From contig PSLA01000020.1 of the NCBI GenBank assembly GCA_040289295.1, forward strand, positions 1 to 42,346: DNA of 42,346 nucleotides, given 5' to 3'. A program made the position numbers and the translations under genes. The notes beneath the pieces are model-generated. The model was not told where the DNA came from and searched no databases. It saw nothing but the letters and a program-made list of their open reading frames with translations. Within the stretch, counting starts at the first letter, position 1. Every line of letters begins with the position of its first letter. The stretch is from J051 sp040289295. Its GTDB lineage: Bacteria > Armatimonadota > Fimbriimonadia > Fimbriimonadales > ATM1. This document shows positions 1 to 8,543 of this stretch, in pieces.

Positions 1-22
1 CGATACCGTGAAGGTCCTTCGC

Positions 23-50
23 AGTATATCCGATAGACGTCTGCCCGCTT
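23..50. repeat. 28-bp direct repeat, left copy
   Basis: This stretch is identical over 28 bp to 878-905. It lies just downstream of the stop codon of the minus-strand GYF_2 gene (stop at 60), and the other copy lies in the same place relative to comF (stop at 913). It contains the palindrome AGACGTCT. The two copies therefore bracket the GYF_2 gene and its upstream spacer. Function unknown. Confidence 0.8.
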
Positions 51-59
51 CCCCCAACA

Positions 60-563
60 TTAGCAGCACATTATGCAGGGAATTATAAGACAGCCGTAGA
101 TAGCCTTTCCAGCGAGGGCGGCAACAGCCCACACGGCGGCTAACACGATCGACACGAGGAACGCAGCCTGCCCCCTGGGGTTCCCGGCGCTTCGCGCCTT
201 GTGCGCAAAGTAGATAGCGAGCAACACCAGCGGAGCGCAAACCACGAAAGCCAGAATCATCAGCATCCATGCCGCCGTTAGGTCACCATCCCCCGGCGTC
301 GTCGTTTGTGGGGCGTAGTAGCCTGCGTGAGGATACGGTGGCGCGGCTGGCGGTGTCGCCCAGGGGTTCGCAGAGGCAGCGCCAGACCGGAACGTAAGGT
401 CCACCAAGGCGCTCGCGAGAAGCCTCTGTCCGCTGATCGCCTCTTCGAGCAACGTTTGGGGGGTCACCCTCCCCTCGTCTGTCCATCGCTGCAGTGTTAG
501 TAGGTCGGCGGGGCCGTACTTCAGGCCGTTTCGCCCGATCACAAACCACTTCTCGTTATTCAA
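60..563 (-). CDS. GYF_2 (DUF4339) domain membrane protein
   Basis: The protein has 167 aa. Residues 6-50 fit the GYF_2/DUF4339 fold: a WFVIGRNGLKYGP start followed by LLTLQRWTDEGRVTPQTLL. These domains are thought to bind proline-rich peptides, often at membranes. A Pro/Ala/Tyr-rich linker (about 65-90) leads to two hydrophobic helices (about 97-120 and 132-155), so the protein is probably membrane-anchored with the GYF_2 domain in the cytoplasm. The C-terminus is Cys-rich (IPCIMCC). The start is TTG at 563, chosen because AGGGAGG lies just upstream. The gene stands alone between two direct repeats and its partner is unknown. Confidence 0.8.
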   Translation of the reverse strand: MNNEKWFVIGRNGLKYGPADLLTLQRWTDEGRVTPQTLLEEAISGQRLLASALVDLTFRSGAASANPWATPPAAPPYPHAGYYAPQTTTPGDGDLTAAWMLMILAFVVCAPLVLLAIYFAHKARSAGNPRGQAAFLVSIVLAAVWAVAALAGKAIYGCLIIPCIMCC

Positions 564-877
564 TTTTTGTCCGCCTCCCTACGCGTTCGGTTTTTCGACC
601 ACAAACCTCCCGGGCGCTCAGCTGTGGCGCCTCAACCTCGGCCCCCTTCCGGCGGCGACGCTTTATTGGTGTAGCACCGTAAGCCGTCGCGTTCATGGCG
701 CCTTCTTCCCTCGTCCAGCAGTGCCTCCACCTCGTCGCGCATGAGTTTTCCTCGCTCCCCTAGTGCCCCTGCCAGCGCCGACCATGTCTAAGGTATTGCG
801 TGTTTCATTATTTATCACTCTCTATTCGGAAGCACGTGCAAGTTGCCGGCCTCTACTTCTGTAGACCTTCGGGGAGA
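564..877. other. Spacer between GYF_2 gene and right direct repeat
   Basis: No known family is seen in this 314-bp stretch. One small minus-strand ORF (556-696, 46 aa, ATG start, Arg/Lys-rich centre) ends in a TAA that overlaps the TTG start of the GYF_2 gene, and it has a purine-rich GGGAAGAAGG upstream. It could be a coupled leader peptide or chance. I could not identify a convincing promoter. Confidence 0.3.
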
Positions 878-905
878 AGTATATCCGATAGACGTCTGCC
901 CGCTT
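878..905. repeat. 28-bp direct repeat, right copy
   Basis: This is the second copy of the repeat at 23-50, 855 bp away in the same orientation, 8 bp beyond the comF stop codon. Beyond the exact 28 bp, both copies are followed (minus-strand view) by a short CGAAGG-containing stretch, so the original unit may have been longer. Confidence 0.8.
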
Positions 906-912
906 TTCATAA

Positions 913-1614
913 CTACCCCCGCGGCAGTTCCCGAGCAAAAGTTAGCGCTCCCACCCAGGACGCGCCTGCCGACCTCAATGTGTCCGCGCATTCGCGCAAC
1001 GTGGCACCGGTCGTCATTACGTCGTCAACTAGCAGCACACGCATGCCTTCCACAGAGCGCGGAGCCTCAAACGCGCCCCGAACGCTGCGCTGCCGCTCCC
1101 TGCCGCGGAGGCGCGCCTGTTGCCGGGTGAAGCGAACGCGGCGCAGCAACGCAGGCTGCACAACCTCTTGCGGAAGCGCGCGACAGAGCAGCAGCGACTG
1201 GTTGAACCCCCGGACCGACAGCCGGAGCCAGTGCATCGGAACCGGCACTACCGCGTCCACATCAGAGAAGCATTCGTCGTACAACGCGCGCATCATCTCC
1301 GACATGGGGAGGCTGAGCGGAGTGAATCGGCTGAACTTCAGCCTGCGCACGGCGATGCCGCCTGCGCCTTCGTAGCGTGCGACTGAGCGCAGTGCGTTCA
1401 GGTAGCCAATCTCGCGGCAGTATGGGCAGCCGACGGCGGCTCCTACTCCGCATCTCTGGCACCCGCCGCCGCATGCCGGGGCGATCTTCGCCCGGCACTC
1501 GTCGCAAATCGGCGGGGCTTGCACTTCGTAGCACAGCCCGCACTTGGGCGGCGCGACGAGGTCGAGCACCGCAGCCACGAGTGAGCGACTGTTCCGTGGT
1601 GCCCCTGCCCCCAT
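913..1614 (-). CDS. comF: ComF family protein (phosphoribosyltransferase-like)
   Basis: From the ATG at 1614 the protein has 233 aa, normal for ComF. The N-terminal part has four Cys pairs forming a double zinc ribbon (CGLC, CDEC, CQRC, CPYC). The C-terminal part is a type I phosphoribosyltransferase fold with the PRPP-binding loop LLVDDVMTTGATL. In Bacillus and Haemophilus, ComF-type proteins act in DNA uptake by competence; the exact reaction is not known. The start at 1614 lies 10 bp after the stop of the DUF1854 gene, so the two are probably one operon. A longer in-frame start at 1701 would overlap that gene heavily and adds no recognisable sequence. Confidence 0.88.
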   Translation of the reverse strand: MGAGAPRNSRSLVAAVLDLVAPPKCGLCYEVQAPPICDECRAKIAPACGGGCQRCGVGAAVGCPYCREIGYLNALRSVARYEGAGGIAVRRLKFSRFTPLSLPMSEMMRALYDECFSDVDAVVPVPMHWLRLSVRGFNQSLLLCRALPQEVVQPALLRRVRFTRQQARLRGRERQRSVRGAFEAPRSVEGMRVLLVDDVMTTGATLRECADTLRSAGASWVGALTFARELPRG

Positions 1615-1624
1615 CGGCGTGCGA

Positions 1625-2119
1625 TCAGAACAGACGCTCGAACAGCACTCGGCTGCGCGCATCGAGCGCGGAGAGGTCTCGAATCTCGTACCGCTGGCCA
1701 TCCACGCTGAAGATTTGCCACCGTCCCGGCGCGACTTCGTGGATCGAGTCCGGTACGCCGCGCAAGTAAAAGGTCACCTCGCCTCGGTTGGTCGTTACCC
1801 ACCACCTCCAGAGCGACGCCTCTTGGGTCAGTCGTTCTATCCTTTCAATTTGCGGCGTAAAGTATCTTCGATCGAGCAGAGAGCGCAGCGCCTTTCGGCT
1901 CTCTTCGTCGAGGCGCTCCAGGTCGCGAAGGATGCCGAGCTCCGCGCCGTCTTCACCGATCAGGCTGATGTAACGATCCGGTAGCGTCAGTGGGAAGCAG
2001 CGCAGGGCCTCAACGTTCTTGAAGCGTCCATCACCGGCGATTTCGCACGTCGCCCGGACGGCGTCGGGTAACGCCAGGCGAATGCGGACGGTACTTTCCT
2101 CCAGGTATCGTAGCCTCAC
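1625..2119 (-). CDS. DUF1854 domain protein
   Basis: The protein has 164 aa with a GTG start. The region from about residue 45 on fits DUF1854: ISLIGEDGAELGILRDLE, then RRYFTPQIERIERL, a WVTTNRGEVTFYLRG segment, and the end motif DGQRYEIRDLSALDARSR. This family is sometimes found next to cyanophycin metabolism genes or ABC transporters; its biochemical role is not established. Here it precedes comF with 10 bp spacing. No signal peptide or membrane segment is seen. The domain call is good; no function can be assigned. Confidence 0.8.
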   Translation of the reverse strand: MRLRYLEESTVRIRLALPDAVRATCEIAGDGRFKNVEALRCFPLTLPDRYISLIGEDGAELGILRDLERLDEESRKALRSLLDRRYFTPQIERIERLTQEASLWRWWVTTNRGEVTFYLRGVPDSIHEVAPGRWQIFSVDGQRYEIRDLSALDARSRVLFERLF

Positions 2120-2194
2120 TGTTCCGACCGCTATTCTGTCCGATGATGTTTCTTGCAGGTTGCTCCGTCCTGAGAGGAGAAGTTTGACCAGTTT

Positions 2195-4276
2195 ATGCAG
2201 TTTCCGGCCACGCTGAACCGAGATCGGCCCGTTCCCGTTCTTGTCGGGAATGGGCGGCTAGTGACCTACCTCGGGGCATCCGGCTATCACGATGAGGCGG
2301 CGAACGGGGGCTCGAGCCTTCAGGAGTTCCTGCTCGCCGGACGGCGGTGCCCCGGCCCGGTTTTCCCGCTCATCTCGTTCGGGCGGCTGACTAGAACCAT
2401 CCTCGTGGATGCCGAGGAGGTGGAGCCGGTCGAGGCGGATCAAGTCCTCGAAACCGAATCCGCGAGCGTCGCCAGTCGCCTGCTCCGAGACGGCGTGCTC
2501 GAATCAACGAGGTCGTTGGTGCTCGCTCGCCAGAACACCTTCTTAGTCGAGACGCATCTTACCAATAACTCAGACTCGGAGGTGGGCGTCGTCCTTCGCG
2601 TGCGTTATGAGTTGGAGGAGCAGACAGGCGTCCGCTTTGCGGTGAACCATTTAGGCGCGGCTGCAGAAGTGGCGTTCGAGGTAGAGGGCAACATCGGCTT
2701 GATCCATCTGACGACGCCCGACGCAGAGTGGCAGCGAGAGACGGACTATGCTCTCGCCCTCACCGCCTCGGAGAATCTACGCCCCGGCCAGACCCTCCGG
2801 CTGCGCGTCGCGCTCACGTTCAGCGATCGCTACGAGTACGCGGAGCCGTTCGATTGGTCGAAACGGCAAGCCGCCCTCAGCGAGCACGAGCGTTGGTGGC
2901 GAGAGTTTTGGGCGACGAGCGACCTAAGGACGGGTGTGCCGGAGATAGATCGAGCCCGCAACATCGCGCTTTATACCATCGCTTGCCAGACGACCCCTTG
3001 GAGCATTCCCCCGGTGGTTTGTCGCGAGCCATGGCACGGTGGCGCGTTCCACGACGAACTGTATCCGTTTCTCGCCTTGCTGTCCGCTGGGTACGAGCGC
3101 CTGGCGCGACGCGTGCCGTACTTCAGGCTCGCGTGCCTCCCTCGCGCCATCGAGCGAGGCCGCGGCCTGGGCGCGCTCTATCCCTGGAACTCAACTGAGG
3201 AGGGCATTGAGCGGGATCCCGTGGGGCAGTGGTACACGGAGAGGCATCACCTCGGCGCAATCGCCGCGTGCGCGTGGTTCTATTTTTTGTATGCAAAGAA
3301 CGCTGAGGTCCTCGAGGACCTTTACCCCATCCTCCGGGAATGCGCTCGGGCTGTTGAGGAGTTCGTTTTGACGACCGATGCACGCGGCAAGCTGGTCACT
3401 GCGGCGTGCACCGACTTCGACGAAAGTTCGCCGCCCGTAGCTGGCGGGCCGTTCACCATGGCTGCCGCCGCGTTCGTGTTGTCCCGTGCTGCAGAGGGCG
3501 CGGCGCGGTTGCACCGTGACCTGGAGCGTGCCGCTCGATGGGAGGACGAGGCGCGGGACCTGCAGGCGAACTTTCACGTTGACGTTGAGGGGCGGCGGTA
3601 CGCGATGCCCGCGGGCGCGCCCGATCACATCGCAGTCGCCGGCTATGTGGCGCCGTTTTTCGTTGACGATGGTAGTCCCTATGCGCGGAACGCGGTCGCG
3701 CGCCTGCACGCCCAGTTGAAGACTGAACTGGGATGGAAGCCCGGCAGCAGCAAGGTGTTCGAGGGTAGCGCCTGGATGTGGTCGGCTGGTCACCTCGCGA
3801 TGTGCCACGCAGTGCTGGGCAACGCCGATGAGGCTCTAGAAGCGGTGATGCGTGGAGTCCTCTCGGCCGGGCAGTTTCTCTCGCCGAATGAGCACGTGCG
3901 CGCCGACGGCTCGGTCGCTGTCCCGTGGTTCACAACGGGCGTTGGGGCGTGGCTGACTGGTTTGCACTGGATGTTTGCGCGGTGCGACGACAACGGCGAC
4001 CATCTTCTGGACGCAGTGCCCGAGTCGCTGCGAGAGTTTCAATTCCACGGCCTCCGGTTGAGCCGGGGAGTGTCGGCTGCCGCGCGCGTCTCGGCAGGGC
4101 GCCTGGAGTACCTGTCGCTCTCCAGCCCAACTCGACAGGCTTTCACGTTCGAGATTCCAGCTCGCTTTGTAGAGGGCACCTGCCTACCAAGATTGGGCCG
4201 GGTGATCGACTTGGACACTCACTGGCGGGTTCAGGTGGACCTGCTGGAAGGACCTAACGACCTGGTGACGCCGTAG
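2195..4276 (+). CDS. GH65-like six-hairpin glycosidase
   Basis: The protein has 693 aa, with a beta-rich N-terminal domain (about 1-230) and an alpha/alpha-barrel (about 245-620), then a small beta C-terminal domain: the layout of GH65 and related clan GH-L enzymes. EPWHGGAFHDELYPFLALL (about 279-297) matches the GH65 motif around the sugar-binding Trp-Asp/Glu pair. YTERHHLGAIAACAWF contains E349, placed where GH65 enzymes have their general acid. The substrate could be a glucosyl or galactosyl linkage; phosphorylase or hydrolase activity cannot be told apart. There is no signal peptide, so it is probably cytoplasmic. The ATG is preceded by GAGAGGAG. The 3' end is duplicated just downstream around a small repeat. 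Confidence 0.72.
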   Translation: MQFPATLNRDRPVPVLVGNGRLVTYLGASGYHDEAANGGSSLQEFLLAGRRCPGPVFPLISFGRLTRTILVDAEEVEPVEADQVLETESASVASRLLRDGVLESTRSLVLARQNTFLVETHLTNNSDSEVGVVLRVRYELEEQTGVRFAVNHLGAAAEVAFEVEGNIGLIHLTTPDAEWQRETDYALALTASENLRPGQTLRLRVALTFSDRYEYAEPFDWSKRQAALSEHERWWREFWATSDLRTGVPEIDRARNIALYTIACQTTPWSIPPVVCREPWHGGAFHDELYPFLALLSAGYERLARRVPYFRLACLPRAIERGRGLGALYPWNSTEEGIERDPVGQWYTERHHLGAIAACAWFYFLYAKNAEVLEDLYPILRECARAVEEFVLTTDARGKLVTAACTDFDESSPPVAGGPFTMAAAAFVLSRAAEGAARLHRDLERAARWEDEARDLQANFHVDVEGRRYAMPAGAPDHIAVAGYVAPFFVDDGSPYARNAVARLHAQLKTELGWKPGSSKVFEGSAWMWSAGHLAMCHAVLGNADEALEAVMRGVLSAGQFLSPNEHVRADGSVAVPWFTTGVGAWLTGLHWMFARCDDNGDHLLDAVPESLREFQFHGLRLSRGVSAAARVSAGRLEYLSLSSPTRQAFTFEIPARFVEGTCLPRLGRVIDLDTHWRVQVDLLEGPNDLVTP

Positions 4277-4323
4277 GCTCGCGGGACGCTCGCCCTCCCT
4301 GGTAACGACCTGGTGGCGCCGTA
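4255..4323. repeat. GAGCGTCC-type repeat between 21-bp direct duplications
   Basis: A 27-bp block (4276-4302) contains GGGACGCTCGCCCTCCCT, the intergenic repeat seen elsewhere in the window, in minus orientation. It is flanked by 4255-4275 and 4303-4323, which are 21-bp direct repeats with one mismatch (TAACGACCTGGTG then A or G). The left copy is the end of the glycosidase gene. This looks like a target duplication created when the repeat inserted, or a local slip duplication that trapped it. Confidence 0.8.
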
Positions 4324-4333
4324 ATGGGGCTGT

Positions 4334-5074
4334 GTGAGCCATTATAGCGGCGTGGACCTCTGCATCGTCATTCCTGCCCGTATGGGTGCGACCCGCTTTC
4401 CGGGCAAACCGCTGGCTGATCTTAACGGCAAGCCGATGGTTTGGTGGGTGTACGAGCGTGCCCTCGCGTCCGGTGCCGCTTCGCGGGTAGTTGTAGCGAC
4501 ACCGGACGAGGAGATTGTGGAGGCGATTCGCGCTCTCGGGGGCGAGGCGGTTCTCACCTCGCCCGACCACCCGACGGGCACCGACAGGATCGCCGAAGCG
4601 GCGGAGCACCTCGGAGCCGAACTCTACGTAAACGTGCAGGGAGACGAGCCCCTAATTGAACCGGAGACCATCCGAGCCTGCGCGGAGGCATTACGGGGCG
4701 GGGTTGCGGAGGTCGCCAGCGTATACGACGACCTTGGGGAGGAGGCAGCCGACGACCCTAACGTTGTCAAGGTTGTTTTGGACGGCAGAGGGAATGCGCT
4801 ATACTTTTCGCGCTCGCCGATTCCGTATCCGCGTAGCGGAAGCCGAAAATTGCACAAGCACATCGGCATCTATGGCTACACGCTCGGGGCGCTTCGGGCA
4901 TTCGCCGCTTTGCCGCCGGGCGAACTGGAACAAACCGAGTCGCTCGAACAGCTCAGGTTCTTGGAGAACGGCTGGGTCATTCGAATGGCAAAAGGGCGGG
5001 GCACGCCGCTTGCCGTCGACACGCCAGAGCAGTTGGAGCGCGTAAGAAGAATCATGGAGAACGCAATTCGATGA
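4334..5074 (+). CDS. kdsB: 3-deoxy-manno-octulosonate cytidylyltransferase (CMP-KDO synthetase)
   Basis: The enzyme joins CTP and KDO to give CMP-KDO, the activated sugar for LPS inner core, in the cytoplasm. The protein has 246 aa, the usual length. Family motifs seen: IPARMGATRFPGKPL (nucleotide-binding loop), VVVATPDEEI, SPDHPTGTDRIAE, YVNVQGDEPLI, and KHIGIYGY followed by the LEQTESLEQLRFLENG segment. The GTG at 4334 is taken as start; another GTG six codons on is also possible. The next gene overlaps by 4 bp (ATGA), so they are coupled. The presence of kdsB argues for an LPS-bearing outer membrane. No other KDO or lipid A gene is in the window. Confidence 0.93.
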   Translation: MSHYSGVDLCIVIPARMGATRFPGKPLADLNGKPMVWWVYERALASGAASRVVVATPDEEIVEAIRALGGEAVLTSPDHPTGTDRIAEAAEHLGAELYVNVQGDEPLIEPETIRACAEALRGGVAEVASVYDDLGEEAADDPNVVKVVLDGRGNALYFSRSPIPYPRSGSRKLHKHIGIYGYTLGALRAFAALPPGELEQTESLEQLRFLENGWVIRMAKGRGTPLAVDTPEQLERVRRIMENAIR

Positions 5075-5856
5075 CCCTAACTTTGGCGCTCGCAGTCTCG
5101 GTAACGGTAGTTCCGCTCCCCCGCACACCGCTCCACGGCTTTGACATGCGAGGCGACACCGCGTACCTCGCCAAGCCTGCCGACGGCGGTGGCCTTGTGG
5201 TAGAGCGCCTACGCCGAAACGGTAACTACTGGACCTCGGAGTACACCTTCCCGCAGAGGTTTCGAGGGCCGCTCGGCGTTATAGCGCTGTCCGACGGTGT
5301 CGCGATTTGCGATTACGAAGGTGGAACGGTCATGCGTTATCGCGACAATGGCGCCGTTGTGTGGAAATCCTGGCTTCGCTATCCGAATCGCATCACGCGC
5401 GGACCGAACGACACGGTTTGGGCGTTTTTCAACAGTGGTGTGATCGTGCGGAAGATCGCAGACAGCAGCGAGTTTGAACCCTTCCTTGGCAAGTATGGGC
5501 AGGAGTTGGCGATGCCCGAACTCTCCGACATCGCGCCCAGGCCCGACGGAGGATTTTATGCGCTTGATGTCAACGGTACGTTGTTTTCCGTGGCCAAAAG
5601 TGGCATGATAACCCGCCTTGCACAAGGTTTGTCAGCGCATGGAGTGATCGAGGCGCGAGGCTCGATTTACGTGCTGCGAGCTGAGGGCATAGCGTCCCTC
5701 ATGAAGGTAACAGGCGGGAAGGCGCAAACGGTTTGGACTGCACCAGGCTCGGATGAGCAAGCGACGAACCTCTTCTCACTGCCCGACGGACGCATTGGCG
5801 TTGTGACCGCCTCGGATCGAGCTGGGCGCGTCTTCTTGATCACGCCCGGAGGGTAA
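5071..5856 (+). CDS. Exported beta-propeller-like protein
   Basis: The protein has 261 aa. The first about 17 residues (MTLTLALAVSVTVVPLP) look like a short secretion signal. The remainder has repeated beta-strand units of the type found in NHL/SMP-30/quinoprotein-like propellers, for example GVAICDYEGGTVMRYRDNG, WAFFNSGVIVRKI and GGFYALDVNGTLFSVAKSG. No catalytic motif is recognised. It overlaps kdsB by 4 bp at its start and is 1 bp from rel at its end, so it is part of the same transcription unit. Function unknown. Confidence 0.6.
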   Translation: MTLTLALAVSVTVVPLPRTPLHGFDMRGDTAYLAKPADGGGLVVERLRRNGNYWTSEYTFPQRFRGPLGVIALSDGVAICDYEGGTVMRYRDNGAVVWKSWLRYPNRITRGPNDTVWAFFNSGVIVRKIADSSEFEPFLGKYGQELAMPELSDIAPRPDGGFYALDVNGTLFSVAKSGMITRLAQGLSAHGVIEARGSIYVLRAEGIASLMKVTGGKAQTVWTAPGSDEQATNLFSLPDGRIGVVTASDRAGRVFLITPGG

Positions 5857-5857
5857 C

Positions 5858-8089
5858 TTGGCTGTCGAGCGCTCGATGCTTGAGATACCGACTGGCTGGG
5901 AGGAGCCCGAGGACCTCACCCGTCTCATCCAAACCCTGCGAGACGAGCGACCGAAGGTTGATGCAGCGCAGATTAGGCGGGCGTATCATGTGGCGGAGGT
6001 TGCACATCGCGGCCAGCGAAGGCGTACAGGAGACCCGTACGTAACACACCCGCTTGCAGTCGCGCAAATCCTCGCCGAACTGCGCATGGACGAGACGACT
6101 CTCGTTGCCGCACTGCTGCACGATGTGCTTGAAGACACGCCGGTTACGGACGGGGAAATACGCGAAATGTTCGGCGACGAGGTGCTCTCACTGGTCGAAG
6201 GCGTCACCAAAATGAAGTTTCCCCCGCTTCCGGCGAAAGAGGGCGGGAAGATTGCAGCAGAAGAGCGCGCCCGCTTCGCCGAGACCATGCGCAAGATGCT
6301 GCTCGCGATGGCGGCGGACTTTCGCGTCATGGTCATAAAACTTGCTGACCGCTTGCACAACATGCAGACTTTGCACGCCATGGAGGAGGAAAAGCGTCGC
6401 TTCCTTGCGCAGCAGACGCTGGACATCTACGCACCGCTGGCATCTCGGCTTGGCATCTGGCAGATTAAGTGGCAATTGGAAGACCTCGCGTTCAAGTATC
6501 TGCACCCCGAACAGTTTGATGAGATCTCGGAAAAAGTGGCCAAGTCACGCCGACAACGGGAGAAAGAGATTTCCGAGTGCATTCGTCTGCTGAAGGAGAG
6601 ACTCGAATCGCACGGAATCCACGCAGAGATTCAAGGAAGACCGAAGCACTTGTACTCGATCTACGAGAAGATAGAGGTACATGGCTTCGAGTTCGAGGAG
6701 ATCTACGACCTGCTTGGCTTGCGCGTTATCGTTGAGGATGAGGCGGTGTGTTACCAAACGCTTGGTATCGTCCACGAACTGTGGAAACCGATCCCTGGTC
6801 TATTTTATGACTATATTGCAAAACCGAAGCCAAATGGGTACCAATCATTGCACACGAAGGTCGTGGGGCCACACGGCGAGCCGCTCGAGGTTCAGATCCG
6901 AACGGAGGAGATGCATCGGATGGCGGAGTTCGGAATCGCCTCACATTGGCAGTATAAGTCCGGCTCGAAGGACGCCACCAGCATTGAAGACACGGTGCGG
7001 ATGAACAAGCTCCGGCAGCAAATCTTCGAATGGTCGCAAGCCACACAGACAGGCAGCGAATTCCTGCGCTTCATCAGCATGGACCTCTTCGGAGAGCAGG
7101 TCTTCGCCTTCACGCCGAAGGGTGACGTCATTGACCTGCCCGCAGGGGCGACTCCGGTGGACTTCGCATTCCGCATTCACACGCAAGTTGGGCTGCACTG
7201 CGTCGGCGCCAAGGTCAACGGGCGCATCGTGAAGTTGGATCACCAACTGGAAAACGGCGACATCGTCGAGGTCCTCACTCGACGCGACTCGCAACCGAGC
7301 GTGGATTGGATTCGCTTCTGCAAGACGGCGACCGCGCGCTCTCGCATCCGCGCGTTCCTCCGGCAGCAGAACCGCGAGACCAACGTTCAGCGGGGAAGGG
7401 ACGCGCTCGAGAGGGAACTGCGCGTGATGGGGCTTGACGCCAAGGAGTACCTCACCGAGCAGCGACTAAAGACCACGGCCGTTGCCGTGAAGAAGAGAGA
7501 CGACAAGGACCTCCTCGCCGCTATTGGTGAGGGCATCGTCAGCGTGAAGCGCGTCGTCTCTCGGCTCTTAGGCGAGGAAAAGCCCAAGACCAAGATGACG
7601 CCGATGCTCACATCTGCGCGACAGACCCTGACTGTGGAGCGAGGCGCGGTGGACAACGTTGCGTTTAGGCGCTCAAAGTGCTGTCTTCCCGTTCCCGGCG
7701 ACGAGGTGATGGGATATATCTCGAAGGGGCGTGGCATCATCCTGCACCGAAAACTTTGCCCGAACGTGCAGGCGATCGAACAGACCGACCCCGAGCGCAT
7801 TGTGGCCGTGACCTGGAAGCGCGACGGGTCGCAAGCGTATACTACGGGCTTGCGCATTCAAACCGTGAATCGTCAAGGCCTTTTCGCCGACATTGCCAAC
7901 ATCTTCGGGGAGACGAAAACGAACGTCGCCTCCGCCAACATCCGAACACTACCTAACCAAACGGCGCTGCTCGAGATGGAGGTGGACGTCTTGGACCGCC
8001 AACACCTACAATCAGTTATAAGCCGACTCAGCTCAATGCAGGACGTCATCAGCGTGCAGCGCACGTTCACCGGTAAGAAGCGCGCATGA
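5858..8089 (+). CDS. rel: Bifunctional (p)ppGpp synthetase/hydrolase (Rel/SpoT)
   Basis: This protein makes and degrades (p)ppGpp, the stringent response alarmone, in response to starved ribosomes. At 743 aa it is full length. In order: HD hydrolase domain with LLHDVLEDT (His-Asp near residues 88-89), so hydrolysis is probably active; synthetase domain with YSIYEKIEVHGFEFEEIYD (about 268) and YIAKPKPNGYQSLHT (about 320-333); TGS domain (about 407-465, FAFTPKGDVIDLPAGATPVD); a regulatory stretch with RRSKCCLPVPGDEVMGYISKG; and a C-terminal ACT domain (about 660-740). The start is TTG at 5858 with GGAGGG a few bases before; ATG at 5876 is an alternative. The stop overlaps dtd by 4 bp. Confidence 0.95.
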   Translation: MAVERSMLEIPTGWEEPEDLTRLIQTLRDERPKVDAAQIRRAYHVAEVAHRGQRRRTGDPYVTHPLAVAQILAELRMDETTLVAALLHDVLEDTPVTDGEIREMFGDEVLSLVEGVTKMKFPPLPAKEGGKIAAEERARFAETMRKMLLAMAADFRVMVIKLADRLHNMQTLHAMEEEKRRFLAQQTLDIYAPLASRLGIWQIKWQLEDLAFKYLHPEQFDEISEKVAKSRRQREKEISECIRLLKERLESHGIHAEIQGRPKHLYSIYEKIEVHGFEFEEIYDLLGLRVIVEDEAVCYQTLGIVHELWKPIPGLFYDYIAKPKPNGYQSLHTKVVGPHGEPLEVQIRTEEMHRMAEFGIASHWQYKSGSKDATSIEDTVRMNKLRQQIFEWSQATQTGSEFLRFISMDLFGEQVFAFTPKGDVIDLPAGATPVDFAFRIHTQVGLHCVGAKVNGRIVKLDHQLENGDIVEVLTRRDSQPSVDWIRFCKTATARSRIRAFLRQQNRETNVQRGRDALERELRVMGLDAKEYLTEQRLKTTAVAVKKRDDKDLLAAIGEGIVSVKRVVSRLLGEEKPKTKMTPMLTSARQTLTVERGAVDNVAFRRSKCCLPVPGDEVMGYISKGRGIILHRKLCPNVQAIEQTDPERIVAVTWKRDGSQAYTTGLRIQTVNRQGLFADIANIFGETKTNVASANIRTLPNQTALLEMEVDVLDRQHLQSVISRLSSMQDVISVQRTFTGKKRA

Positions 8090-8526
8090 AGGCGGTTGTT
8101 CAGCGCGTTGCTTCAGCAGAAGTGCAGGCGAACGCCGAAACGGTGGCTGCGATCGGACAGGGGCTGCTCGCCCTAGTCGGGATCCAAGCGTCCGATTCGG
8201 AGCGGGAGTGCTCTTGGATGGCGCAGAAGCTGCTCAATCTACGCATCTTCGACGATGAGGAACGGAAGTTGAACCGAAGCGTGATGGACGTGGGCGGCGA
8301 ACTGTTGCTGGTGAGCAACTTCACCGTGTGCGGCGACGCGCGACACGGCAGAAGACCGGAGTTCACCGATGCCGCGGACTTTGACGAAGGCAAGACCCTG
8401 TTTAAAAACCTGGTGGCTGAAGCACAACAAATCTATCCCAGGACTCTGGCGGGCGCGTACGGCAGGCTAATGCGCGTGAGCCTCGTCAACGATGGTCCGG
8501 TAACGCTCGTCGTCGCCTCGCCGTAA
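8086..8526 (+). CDS. dtd: D-aminoacyl-tRNA deacylase
   Basis: Dtd removes D-amino acids wrongly attached to tRNA, and glycine from tRNA-Ala, as a homodimer in the cytoplasm. The protein has 146 aa, full length. It has the active-site segment SNFTVCGDARHGRRPEF (usually SQFTL...GRRPSF) and the cross-subunit Gly-cis-Pro motif NDGPVTL near the C-terminus. The common Gln of the SQ pair is Asn here. It overlaps rel by 4 bp (ATGA); rel followed by dtd is a common arrangement in bacteria. Confidence 0.95.
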   Translation: MKAVVQRVASAEVQANAETVAAIGQGLLALVGIQASDSERECSWMAQKLLNLRIFDDEERKLNRSVMDVGGELLLVSNFTVCGDARHGRRPEFTDAADFDEGKTLFKNLVAEAQQIYPRTLAGAYGRLMRVSLVNDGPVTLVVASP

Positions 8527-8543
8527 AGTAAAATGTTTTGACG

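Noticed and set aside
8086..8089. 4-bp overlaps (kdsB/5071 gene, rel/dtd, nuoB/nuoI) as unusual
   Set aside because: ATGA and TGATG overlaps are ordinary translational coupling.
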